A stretch of 6,655 nucleotides of DNA, taken from NCBI GenBank assembly GCA_050115015.1, contig JASFRI010000237.1:1-6655 (forward strand), in the 5' to 3' direction. Shown in pieces: positions 1 through 5,584 of the stretch. The notes beneath the pieces are model-generated. The model saw only the letters and a program-made list of their open reading frames with translations. It had not been told where the DNA came from and searched no databases. This stretch comes from JASFRI01 sp050115015. Its GTDB lineage: Bacteria > Acidobacteriota > Polarisedimenticolia > CBDVAL01. The position numbers and the translations under genes were made by a program. The number at the start of each line of letters is the position of its first letter. Within the stretch, counting starts at the first letter, position 1.

Positions 1-513
1 GGCGACATGGTGCGCTGGCACCGGGCACTTGCTGCCGGGAAGATCCTCCAGGGGGAGTACCTGGGCCGCTACTGGGACGGTCCCGGAAGCCTCCTGGCCG
101 GCGGGGACCAGTTCGGCTTCGAGGTGCTGTACACGCAGGGGCCCGACACGATGATGGTGATCATGAGCAATGCCCGGGGGACCGGGGGCATGCGCCGGTT
201 CGAGGACCTGGGCCGCGAGCTGGCGGACCTGGTGAGCGGGAGGGTCGGCCGTCCGGCGCCGCGTTTCTCGCTGGGGGTGATGCTCGCCATCGACGGGGAG
301 GGCGTGACGGTGGACGACCTGCGGCCCGGAAGCGCCGCGGAGCGGGACGGCCTCCGGCCCGGGGACCGTCTCCTGAGCGCGAACGGCAAGCCGCTGGGGG
401 ACGATCCCCTCGCTGCCCTGGACCCGTTCCTGGCGACCGGCGAGACGATCCGCTTCGAGATCCGTCGCGGGGGCAGGTCCATGACCGTCAACGTGAAGCC
501 CGATCCGCGGTGA
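1..513 (+). CDS. Serine hydrolase (beta-lactamase-like) C-terminus with PDZ domain, 5' partial
   Basis: The reading frame is open from base 1 and ends at TGA 511-513, so the true start lies outside the window and the internal ATG at base 7 is not the start. The first ~75 residues look like the end of a class C beta-lactamase/esterase-type serine hydrolase: a DMVRWHRAL helix, then a GGDQFGFEV segment and a hydrophobic MMVIMSNA strand, which match the late part of that fold. The nucleophile SxxK motif would lie upstream, so activity cannot be judged. From about base 265 to the end is a PDZ domain, with the typical pattern of a ligand-loop GVML, a GSAAERDGLRPGD core and a terminal TIRFEIRRGG strand pair. 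PDZ domains bind extended peptide ends; here one may help dock or position a substrate, probably outside the cytoplasm (inference). It converges on the CoA-transferase gene with a 9-base gap. PDZ is secure; the hydrolase call is moderate. Confidence 0.75.
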   Translation, partial: GDMVRWHRALAAGKILQGEYLGRYWDGPGSLLAGGDQFGFEVLYTQGPDTMMVIMSNARGTGGMRRFEDLGRELADLVSGRVGRPAPRFSLGVMLAIDGEGVTVDDLRPGSAAERDGLRPGDRLLSANGKPLGDDPLAALDPFLATGETIRFEIRRGGRSMTVNVKPDPR

Positions 514-522
514 CGGACGGGA

Positions 523-2439
523 TCAGGCGTCTCGCTCGGGTGTACCTTGCGGGCGGCTGCCCACCGGCCGGGGGGTGACCGGCTCTCCGAACAGCAGCGT
601 GAGGTGATAGGCGCCGTCCTCCAGGCGGCTGCGCACCCGGAGGCCGCTCCTGTGGAAGACCTTCAGCATGGGGTCGTTCGTCGCCAGGACGTCGGCGCTG
701 AAGCCGGCGAGGCCCCGGGCCCGGGCGATCTCCCGCATGCGGCGCATCAGCAGCGTGCCGAGACCCCGCCGCTGCCAGTCGTCCCGAACGACGAACGCGA
801 TGTCCGCCAGACGCGTGGCCTCATCCACGTCGAACCGGCACATCGCCAGGATCCTCTCGTGCCCCTGGTCCTCCCGGGTCACCACGAGGGCCATGTTCTG
901 CTCGTAGTCGAGGTCGACGAGTTTCTGCATCTCGCGATGGGGATGCACGGCCCGGTGGGCCATGAAGCGGCGATAGGTGCTCTCGTCGGACTGGGTGTAG
1001 AAGATCTTCTGCAGGGGCTCCTCGTCGGTGATCCGGACGGGCCGCACCAGGACCTCGGTGCCGTCCGCCAGGACCTCCCTCCCCGCCTCCTCCCAGGGGT
1101 AAGGGCTGCGGGGTGCGATCTGGTCGGCGAAGACGTAGCGGCGCTCCTTGGCGGCGGCGAGCAGCTCCTCCCGGAAGTCCGGATGGGCGATCTCGATCAG
1201 GCTCATGGCCCGCTGCCGGATGTTCTTCCCCCAGAGGTCCGCCACGCCGTACTCGGTGACGACGTAGCGCACGTCCCCGCGGCTCGTGACCACGCCGGCC
1301 CCCTCCTCCAGGGCCGCCTGGATCCGGCTGACCTGGCCGTCCCGGGCGCTCGAGGGGAGGGCGATGATCGGCTTGCCGCCGGGGCTGCGGGCGGCCCCGC
1401 GGATGAAATCCACCTGTCCGCCGATCCCCGAGAAGAAGCGCCCCATCAGCGTGTCCGACGCCACCTGCCCGGTGAGGTCGACCGCCAGCGCCGAATTCAC
1501 GGCGATCATACGCTCGTTCCGTGCGATGGTGAACGGGTCGTTCGTGAAGCTGCTGGGCCGCATCTCGATCACCGGGTTGTCGTCGGCCCACTCGTAGAGC
1601 CGGCGGCTGCCCATCAGGAAGGTGGCGACGGCCTTGCCCGGCAGGAGCGTCTTCTTCCGTCCATTGATCACGCCCGCCGTCACCAGATCCATGATGCCGT
1701 CGGAGAGCATCTCCGTGTGGATCCCGAGATCCCGGTGGTCCGACAGGGCCGCCAGGGTGGCGTCGGGGATGCGGCCGATCCCCAGCTGCAGGGTGGCGCC
1801 GTGCGGGATCAGGCTGGCGATGTGGCGGCCAATCTCCCGCGACACCTCGTCCGGCGGCTTGGGGGCCAGCTCCGGCAGCGGATAGTCCACCGGTACCAGG
1901 GCATCGATCCGGTCCACGTGGAAAAAGGAGTCCCCGTGGGTCCGGGGCATCCGCGGGTTCACCTCGGCGAGGATCAGCGAGGCCGACTCCACCGCCGCCC
2001 GCATCACGTCGACGGAGACGCCCAGGCTGACGTAGCCGTGGCGATCGGGGGGGGAGACCTGGATCAGCGCCGCGTCGATACCGACCCGGCGGCTGCGGAA
2101 CAGCTCCGGGATCTCGGAGAGGAACACCGGCATGAAGTCCGCCCGCCCCTCGTGGACCGCTTCCCGGACGTTCTTGCCGATGAAGAAGGCGGTGTGTCGG
2201 AATCGCCCCTTCATGTCCGGCGCCACGTACGGCGCTGGCCCGAGCGTCAGCAGGTGGACGACCTCGTTGTCGGCGAGGTGGACGGCGTCCCGCACCATCG
2301 CCTCCACCAGTATGTTCGGCTCGGCCGCCCCCGACCCGATCAGGATGCGGCATCCGCGCTGGATCAACCGCACGGCCTCGGGGGCGGTCCGGACCTTCGA
2401 GCCCTGGAGCGCTCGCCATCCTGGGTCGGGGGAGGTCAT
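523..2439 (-). CDS. Bifunctional acetyl-CoA hydrolase/CoA-transferase with C-terminal GNAT acetyltransferase domain
   Basis: A complete protein of 638 residues. Residues ~10-440 are a family I CoA-transferase of the acetyl-CoA hydrolase/4-hydroxybutyrate CoA-transferase type, which moves CoA between acyl groups such as acetate and other short acids through a glutamyl-CoA intermediate. The expected catalytic glutamate is E243 in GIHTEMLSDG. Other family signatures are QLGIGRIPDA (218-227), SGIGGQVDF (337-345) and VTEYGVADL (394-402). Residues ~455-620 form a GNAT domain, with the acetyl-CoA loop QRRGLG (556-561) and a late ATNDPMLKVFHRSGL segment. The fused architecture is known in databases as a bifunctional family; the GNAT target, perhaps protein lysines or a small amine, is unknown. 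The start chosen is the ATG at 2439 with a strong Shine-Dalgarno five bases upstream; a longer in-frame ATG at 2562 would overlap the neighbouring gene and adds 41 low-complexity residues. It follows the acyltransferase gene by 73 bases on the same strand. A cytoplasmic protein is expected. Confidence 0.93.
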   Translation of the reverse strand: MTSPDPGWRALQGSKVRTAPEAVRLIQRGCRILIGSGAAEPNILVEAMVRDAVHLADNEVVHLLTLGPAPYVAPDMKGRFRHTAFFIGKNVREAVHEGRADFMPVFLSEIPELFRSRRVGIDAALIQVSPPDRHGYVSLGVSVDVMRAAVESASLILAEVNPRMPRTHGDSFFHVDRIDALVPVDYPLPELAPKPPDEVSREIGRHIASLIPHGATLQLGIGRIPDATLAALSDHRDLGIHTEMLSDGIMDLVTAGVINGRKKTLLPGKAVATFLMGSRRLYEWADDNPVIEMRPSSFTNDPFTIARNERMIAVNSALAVDLTGQVASDTLMGRFFSGIGGQVDFIRGAARSPGGKPIIALPSSARDGQVSRIQAALEEGAGVVTSRGDVRYVVTEYGVADLWGKNIRQRAMSLIEIAHPDFREELLAAAKERRYVFADQIAPRSPYPWEEAGREVLADGTEVLVRPVRITDEEPLQKIFYTQSDESTYRRFMAHRAVHPHREMQKLVDLDYEQNMALVVTREDQGHERILAMCRFDVDEATRLADIAFVVRDDWQRRGLGTLLMRRMREIARARGLAGFSADVLATNDPMLKVFHRSGLRVRSRLEDGAYHLTLLFGEPVTPRPVGSRPQGTPERDA

Positions 2440-2444
2440 TCTCA

Positions 2445-2453
2445 CTTCCTTCC
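2445..2453 (-). promoter_or_regulatory. Shine-Dalgarno of the CoA-transferase/GNAT gene
   Basis: Read on the minus strand this is GGAAGGAAG, with the AGGAAG core five bases before the ATG at 2439-2437. It decides the start: the upstream in-frame ATG at 2562 lies inside the coding end of the acyltransferase gene and its extra residues resemble nothing in the CoA-transferase family. Confidence 0.7.
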
Positions 2454-2483
2454 AGAAACAAGCTCGAAAGCTCCACCGCTTAC

Positions 2484-2498
2484 GCCGGAAGCTCCGGC
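2484..2498. repeat. Small GC-rich inverted repeat between acyltransferase and CoA-transferase genes
   Basis: GCCGGA and TCCGGC are perfectly complementary around a three-base centre, inside the 73-base gap that separates the two minus-strand genes. A second short pair, AGCGC/GCGCT (2503-2507 and 2516-2520), overlaps the acyltransferase stop codon. No T-rich run follows either hairpin on the minus strand, so neither is a convincing intrinsic terminator. They could trim read-through or stabilise an mRNA end, or be chance in GC-rich DNA. Confidence 0.3.
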
Positions 2499-2512
2499 CC
2501 TGAGCGCCCTGG

Positions 2513-3061
2513 CTAGCGCTCTTCCCCCCAGAGCTTGAGAGTGAGTTCCTTCCGCAACTCATCTCTCGTCGTTGCCTCCAGCGTCAGCATCTTCCCCTTG
2601 TGCCGCTCCATGTACTCGTCCACCGAGCAGATCGTGCGTGCCGGATTCCCCGCGACGACCGTGTTCCCGGGCACGGTTCTCGTCACGACGCTACCCGGGC
2701 CGACGATGGAGTATGGGCCGATCTCGATGTCGGGGAGGAGGATCGAGCTGTGACCTACGAAGCAATCATCGTGTCTGTGGATGATACCGAAGCGAATGCC
2801 GAAGCGATTCATGTCGGGGTGCTTCAGACGGAACAGACGGCTACCCCCGTCGTGGTTGAGAAACCTGACGCCGCCGGCGATCGTCACGCGATCCCCGATC
2901 GCAATCAACCATGGCTCCGTACCGAATTCGTAGATCGAGGTGTAGATGCCGCAATCCTCGCCAATGCGAACTCCAATGGAGCGCAGGTACCGGACGTTGT
3001 TCGCACGATAGCGAATCAAGTACTTCAACCGCCATCGCTCGAGCCAGAACCGCCTCAGCAT
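2513..3061 (-). CDS. Hexapeptide-repeat (left-handed beta-helix) acyltransferase
   Basis: A complete 182-residue protein. After a basic, aromatic N-terminal helix (1-28), repeats of the hexapeptide type run from VRIGEDCGIY (31-40) through IAIGDRVTIAGGV (53-65) to the long run around DCFVGHSSILLPDIEIG (99-115) and SIVGPGSVVTRTVPGNTVVAGNPAR (118-142). This is the left-handed beta-helix of WbbJ/CysE/LacA-like O-acyltransferases, which move an acetyl or similar group from CoA to a sugar or amino-sugar hydroxyl. H70 in FLNHDGG is the likely catalytic histidine, as in relatives with an HDG motif. The AGN-PAR ending is typical. The start ATG at 3061 has GAGGA six bases upstream. Base composition is low for the window: two 60-base lines count 52% and 57% GC. 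Such genes usually sit in capsule, LPS or exopolysaccharide clusters, but no sugar gene is next to it here, so the acceptor is unknown. Confidence 0.87.
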   Translation of the reverse strand: MLRRFWLERWRLKYLIRYRANNVRYLRSIGVRIGEDCGIYTSIYEFGTEPWLIAIGDRVTIAGGVRFLNHDGGSRLFRLKHPDMNRFGIRFGIIHRHDDCFVGHSSILLPDIEIGPYSIVGPGSVVTRTVPGNTVVAGNPARTICSVDEYMERHKGKMLTLEATTRDELRKELTLKLWGEER

Positions 3062-3139
3062 CCTGATTCCTCAATGGCCGCAAGACCTCGAGACCCGGCG
3101 CTTCCTTCGAGAAACGGTACCTGAATCGCGACGTTCGCC

Positions 3140-3152
3140 ATGTTTCCAACAT
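3140..3152. promoter_or_regulatory. Inverted repeat in the divergent intergenic region (possible operator)
   Basis: ATGTT and AACAT form a perfect five-base inverted repeat around TCC, in the 212-base gap between the divergent acyltransferase (-) and small membrane protein (+) genes. The position suits an operator or an element acting on the acyltransferase promoter, but I see no convincing -35/-10 pair in either direction in this gap. Chance is a real possibility. Confidence 0.2.
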
Positions 3153-3273
3153 AGGGCTCACAAGGAACAGCGCCAGGGTCAAGGATGGCATGAAGCAAGG
3201 AAAAGGGAAAGTCCGGGGCGTCGGCCGTCCAGTGGAGGGCACCGGTGGGCCCGGCCAGCATCGGGAGGACACC

Positions 3274-3633
3274 ATGACCTTCGTGCCCGTGTTCACGTCA
3301 CCCCCTGCCCCGTCGCCGCGGGCGATGGAGCTCGGCAACCGGATCGCGCAGCAGATCCGGGAGTTCCGTGCCGTCCACCCCGACCTGGACGGCGACGACG
3401 TCTCGCAGGCTTTCCGGATCGCCACCTCCCTGGTCCGGCCCGAGGTCGGGCGGGCGGCGACGGCCCTCACCATCGCGTCGTTGACCGCCGGGCTTCTCGC
3501 GGCGCTGCTGCTGGGGCTGTTCCTGTTCCAGAAGGGGGCATGGCCGGGGGGGACCGTGGCCTTCGCCATCGTCGGTGTCGGCGTCCTGGCCTCGGTGATG
3601 GCGTTGCTGAAGGCGGCCGGCCGGAAGCCCTGA
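3274..3633 (+). CDS. Small hypothetical membrane protein, two transmembrane helices
   Basis: A 119-residue protein that I do not recognise. Residues 1-16 are proline-rich and flexible; 17-60 form a charged amphipathic stretch (ELGNRIAQQIREFRAVHPDLDGDDVSQAF); 62-85 and 93-113 are two hydrophobic helices separated by a short loop with KGAWPGG, and the tail is basic (KAAGRKP), which favours a cytoplasmic C-terminus. Both ends would then be cytoplasmic. The start is the ATG at 3274 with GGGAGG five bases upstream; an in-frame ATG at 3190 would add 28 basic, unstructured residues and has weaker signals. It lies in the same direction as the radical SAM gene 141 bases downstream, but a candidate promoter and a hairpin lie between them, so shared transcription is doubtful. 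High GC and codon use match the surrounding genes, which supports real coding. Confidence 0.72.
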   Translation: MTFVPVFTSPPAPSPRAMELGNRIAQQIREFRAVHPDLDGDDVSQAFRIATSLVRPEVGRAATALTIASLTAGLLAALLLGLFLFQKGAWPGGTVAFAIVGVGVLASVMALLKAAGRKP

Positions 3634-3643
3634 TCCGGGATGG

Positions 3644-3659
3644 TCCCGCGGCTGCGGGA
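3644..3659 (+). terminator. Possible weak terminator hairpin after the small membrane protein gene
   Basis: TCCCGC pairs with GCGGGA around a GGCT loop, starting 11 bases after the stop codon at 3633. The following bases, GAGTGTTTGTGG, are only moderately T-rich, so this falls short of a classic intrinsic terminator. Its placement directly after a gene and before a candidate promoter is what makes it worth noting. Confidence 0.3.
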
Positions 3660-3724
3660 GAGTGTTTGTGGCATTTCGCGCACCCCGTCCCGCCGATTCT
3701 GCTAAGAGTTTTAGGGACAGCTAC

Positions 3725-3753
3725 TTGCGCAGGGGATCGCTTCTTGCTATCCT
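3725..3753 (+). promoter_or_regulatory. Candidate sigma-70-type promoter for the radical SAM operon
   Basis: TTGCGC (3725-3730) and TATCCT (3748-3753) are separated by exactly 17 bases. Matches to TTGACA/TATAAT are 3/6 and 4/6, so each box is mediocre, but spacing and place are good. The implied start near 3760 would leave a leader of only about 15 bases carrying the Shine-Dalgarno. The stretch is also locally AT-richer than its surroundings (3695-3750). Confidence 0.42.
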
Positions 3754-3760
3754 GGAAAGC

Positions 3761-3774
3761 AGGGAGGGCTCCCC
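3761..3774 (+). promoter_or_regulatory. Shine-Dalgarno of the radical SAM gene, lying in a perfect inverted repeat
   Basis: AGGGAGGG precedes the TTG start codon at 3775 by six bases and decides that start. The next in-frame candidate, ATG at 3814, has only a GAGG directly abutting it. The Shine-Dalgarno bases are part of GGGAGGGCTCCC (3762-3773), which can fold as GGGA-loop-TCCC immediately before the start codon and so could mask the ribosome site. Whether it does so in the cell is inference. Confidence 0.5.
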
Positions 3775-4959
3775 TTGAGCAACGGATCGTCGACACCACC
3801 CGCACGCCCGAGGATGGGCTCGGTCGACTTCGACCGGACCCCGTTCGTCGCCATCTGGGAGGTCACCCGGGCTTGCGACCTGGCCTGCCGGCACTGCCGG
3901 GCGGAGGCGATCGCCGATGCGGACCCCCGGGAGCTGTCCACCGAGGAGGGGTTCGGCCTGCTCGACAGCCTGGCGGCCATGGGGACGCCGATCTGCGTCC
4001 TGTCCGGGGGGGATCCGGCCAAGCGCGCGGACCTGCTGGACCTGGTCCGGCACGGCACGGACGCGGGCATGCAGGTCGCGACCATCCCCGCCGCGACGCC
4101 GCTGCTGACCCGGGAGCTCGTCCAGGGCCTGAAGGACGCCGGCCTGGCGCAGATGGCGATGAGCCTGGACGGGCCGACCGCGGAGGTGCACGACACCTTC
4201 CGCAAGACCCCCGGCGCCTTCGACCTGACCATGCGGGGGGCCGGCTACGCCCGGGAGGTCGGGCTGCCGCTGCAGATCAACACCACCTTCGGCGAGTTCA
4301 ACCGCGATCACTTCGACGAGATGGCGCAGCTCGTGAAGGACCTCGGCGTGGTCTTCTGGGAGGTCTTCTTCCTGGTGCCCATGGGGCGCGGCCGCGAGCT
4401 GGGCCAGATGAACGCGCAGCAGTTCGAGTCGCTCTTCGCCCGGCTGGCGGCGTTCGGGCGCACGGTCGACTTCATCATCAAGATCGTCGAGGCACCGCAC
4501 TTCCGGCGCTACCTGCTGCAGCATCCCCACGACGGCAGGGGTGCCGAAACCCGCCCCACGGCGTCGGGTCACCCGGGCGGGCATCCAGGCGGCCATCCCG
4601 GCATGCCGGCGAACCTCACCCGGAACGTCGAGGGGGGCGGCGGGGCGCCCATCGGCCTGGCGGCGCGGGGCGTCAACGCGGGAAACGGGCACCTGTTCGT
4701 CAGCCACCTGGGGGACATCTGCCCCAGCGGGTTCCTGCCGCTGGTGTGCGGGAACGTCCGGACCGACTCCCTGGCCGAGGTCTACCGGAGCCACACGGTG
4801 TTCCGGCAGCTCCGCAACCCGAAGCTCCTCCAGGGGCGCTGCGGGATCTGCGAGTACGCCGAGATCTGTGGCGGCTCCCGCTCCAGGGCCTATGCCATGA
4901 CCGGCGACTATCTGGCCGAGGAGCCGTTCTGCATCTACGAGCCGGCCCGCCGGCACTGA
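3775..4959 (+). CDS. Radical SAM/SPASM domain protein (NirJ/AhbD-like, resembles TIGR04053 family)
   Basis: A complete 394-residue protein starting at TTG. IWEVTRACDLACRHCRAEA holds the CxxxCxxC motif (C34, C38, C41) that binds the 4Fe-4S cluster used to split S-adenosylmethionine; LSGGDP (76-81) is the GGE-like SAM-binding motif with Asp in place of Glu. MSLDGP (129-134) and the TIM-barrel strands to about 245 complete the core. The C-terminal SPASM-like part has C316, C325, C356, C359, C365 and C386; the CX2CX5C run is followed by GGSR, so the fourth cysteine of a full SPASM motif is replaced by serine/arginine. The ending CGGSRSRAYAMTGDYLAEEPFC resembles heme-biosynthesis enzymes NirJ/AhbD and, from memory, the TIGR04053 family, whose substrate is not assigned. 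Between the two parts, 250-300, is a Gly/His/Pro-rich linker. No heme-synthesis neighbours are seen. It heads a probable operon with the next gene, 28 bases away. Confidence 0.9.
   Translation: MSNGSSTPPARPRMGSVDFDRTPFVAIWEVTRACDLACRHCRAEAIADADPRELSTEEGFGLLDSLAAMGTPICVLSGGDPAKRADLLDLVRHGTDAGMQVATIPAATPLLTRELVQGLKDAGLAQMAMSLDGPTAEVHDTFRKTPGAFDLTMRGAGYAREVGLPLQINTTFGEFNRDHFDEMAQLVKDLGVVFWEVFFLVPMGRGRELGQMNAQQFESLFARLAAFGRTVDFIIKIVEAPHFRRYLLQHPHDGRGAETRPTASGHPGGHPGGHPGMPANLTRNVEGGGGAPIGLAARGVNAGNGHLFVSHLGDICPSGFLPLVCGNVRTDSLAEVYRSHTVFRQLRNPKLLQGRCGICEYAEICGGSRSRAYAMTGDYLAEEPFCIYEPARRH
4567..4602 (+). repeat. In-gene tandem repeat encoding three GHPG units
   Basis: Three successive 12-base units encode GHPGGHPGGHPG (residues 265-276 of the radical SAM protein), in the linker between the barrel and the SPASM-like domain. 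The DNA units use different synonymous codons (GGTCACCCGGGC, GGGCATCCAGGC, GGCCATCCCGGC), which suggests the peptide repeat is old or maintained rather than a fresh slippage copy. Nearby histidines (H244, H250, H252) add to the local His content. Confidence 0.85.
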
Positions 4960-4987
4960 GTCGGAGAGCACGACGGGGAGGGTCGGA

Positions 4988-5473
4988 ATGACGAACCTCT
5001 ACCGGCACCGGCAGCCGGGTTTCGTGGTCACCTGGACCGTGGGACCGATGGTTCTCCTCGCGGCAGGGCTGGCGATCTACCTCGGCCTGCAGGACCCGGT
5101 GCAGGCGGTCATTCCCGCCCTGGTGGCCCTGCTCTTCCTGGCCCTGCTCGTGGCCTTCGGCGGCCTGACGGTCGAGGTCGGCCCGGAGCGGGTTCGCCTG
5201 TGGTTCGGGCCCGGCTGGGTGCACAAGCAGTTCCCGGTCGCCCGCATCGAAGGGGCCCGCTGCGTCCGCAACCGCTGGTGGTACGGCTGGGGGATCCGCC
5301 TGACGCCCCATGGCTGGCTGTTCAACGTTGCCGGCCTCGATGCGGTGGAGATCCGCATGGGCGACGGTCGCACGTACCGCATCGGGACCGATGAGCCGGA
5401 TACCCTGCGGTCGGCCATCGAATCGGTCCTGGCGGTCGGTGGAACCCCGCCTCAGGCCGGCCGGACGTCGTAG
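4988..5473 (+). CDS. Membrane protein with two transmembrane helices and a PH-like soluble domain, function unknown
   Basis: A complete 161-residue protein. Two hydrophobic helices (about 13-33 and 39-58) form a tight hairpin near the N-terminus. The rest, from LTVEVGPERVRLWFGPGWVHKQFPVARI onward, has the alternating strand pattern of bacterial PH-like domains: a first strand, a turn, the PVARIEG step, then strands around WGIRLTPHGWLFNV, AVEIRMGDGRTYRIGT and a last helix, DEPDTLRSAIESVLA. The aromatic run RNRWWYGWG (94-102) is striking. The role is unknown; such domains often act in membrane-associated binding or assembly. The start ATG at 4988 has GGAGG about six bases upstream, and the gap to the radical SAM stop is 28 bases, so the two are probably co-transcribed and may act together (inference). 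Its last 22 bases overlap the remnant gene on the other strand. The family is not named with confidence. Confidence 0.8.
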   Translation: MTNLYRHRQPGFVVTWTVGPMVLLAAGLAIYLGLQDPVQAVIPALVALLFLALLVAFGGLTVEVGPERVRLWFGPGWVHKQFPVARIEGARCVRNRWWYGWGIRLTPHGWLFNVAGLDAVEIRMGDGRTYRIGTDEPDTLRSAIESVLAVGGTPPQAGRTS

Positions 5474-5583
5474 CGCAGGAACGCGGTGAAGGCCACGGCA
5501 AAGCACGCCGCCACCAGGACACCGAGGAGGCCGAGGTCCGGGATGGACGGCGCGATCACGTCCGCCGCGGCGATCGCCGGCGG
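5452..5583 (-). pseudogene. 3' remnant of a membrane protein gene (perhaps ABC-type permease), truncated by the IS
   Basis: On the minus strand, 43 codons end at TGA 5454-5452. They encode a short polar lead followed by a clear terminal transmembrane helix (LGLLGVLVAACFAVAFTAFL) and a short RYDVRPA tail. A last helix followed by a short basic tail is common at the C-terminus of ABC-2-type transporter permeases, which is the basis of the tentative name. Upstream of 5583 the frame runs straight into IS sequence, and the codons there (ending ...GPLQRYQ) read as IS terminus rather than protein, so the rest of the gene was displaced or lost. It overlaps the 3' end of the PH-like membrane gene by 22 bases in tail-to-tail arrangement. 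The family assignment is weak; that it is a gene tail is better supported. Confidence 0.5.
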
Positions 5584-5584
5584 C

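Noticed and set aside
547..2538. Very long open frame (663 codons) antisense to the CoA-transferase gene
   Set aside because: High GC makes stops rare on the opposite strand. The translation is low-complexity and rich in H, R, P and G, with no domain motif, while the minus-strand frame has clear family motifs.
2440..2562. Extended start at 2562 for the CoA-transferase
   Set aside because: It would overlap the acyltransferase coding end and add 41 residues unlike the family, while the ATG at 2439 has a strong ribosome site.
3055..3261. 68-codon minus-strand frame upstream of the acyltransferase, overlapping its start
   Set aside because: It has no domain or clear ribosome site, and it spans the divergent gap that should hold promoters. 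Possible but unsupported.
3668..3684. Sigma-54-like TGGCA element before the radical SAM gene
   Set aside because: The -12 TTGC box is missing at the required spacing.
3634..3774. RiPP precursor peptide gene next to the radical SAM/SPASM enzyme
   Set aside because: I found no short frame with its own ribosome site and a core-like peptide in this gap; the 28-base gap after the enzyme is too short.
3540..4991. Long open frames across the radical SAM gene in another plus frame and on the minus strand (3721-4971)
   Set aside because: Composition is Arg/Gly/Pro-biased with no recognisable domains. They are shadows of the radical SAM gene.
5571..5578. GCGATCGC-like motif (within 5568-5579), reminiscent of the cyanobacterial HIP1 repeat
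   Set aside because: It is seen once, in coding DNA of high GC. Without repetition it carries no taxonomic weight.
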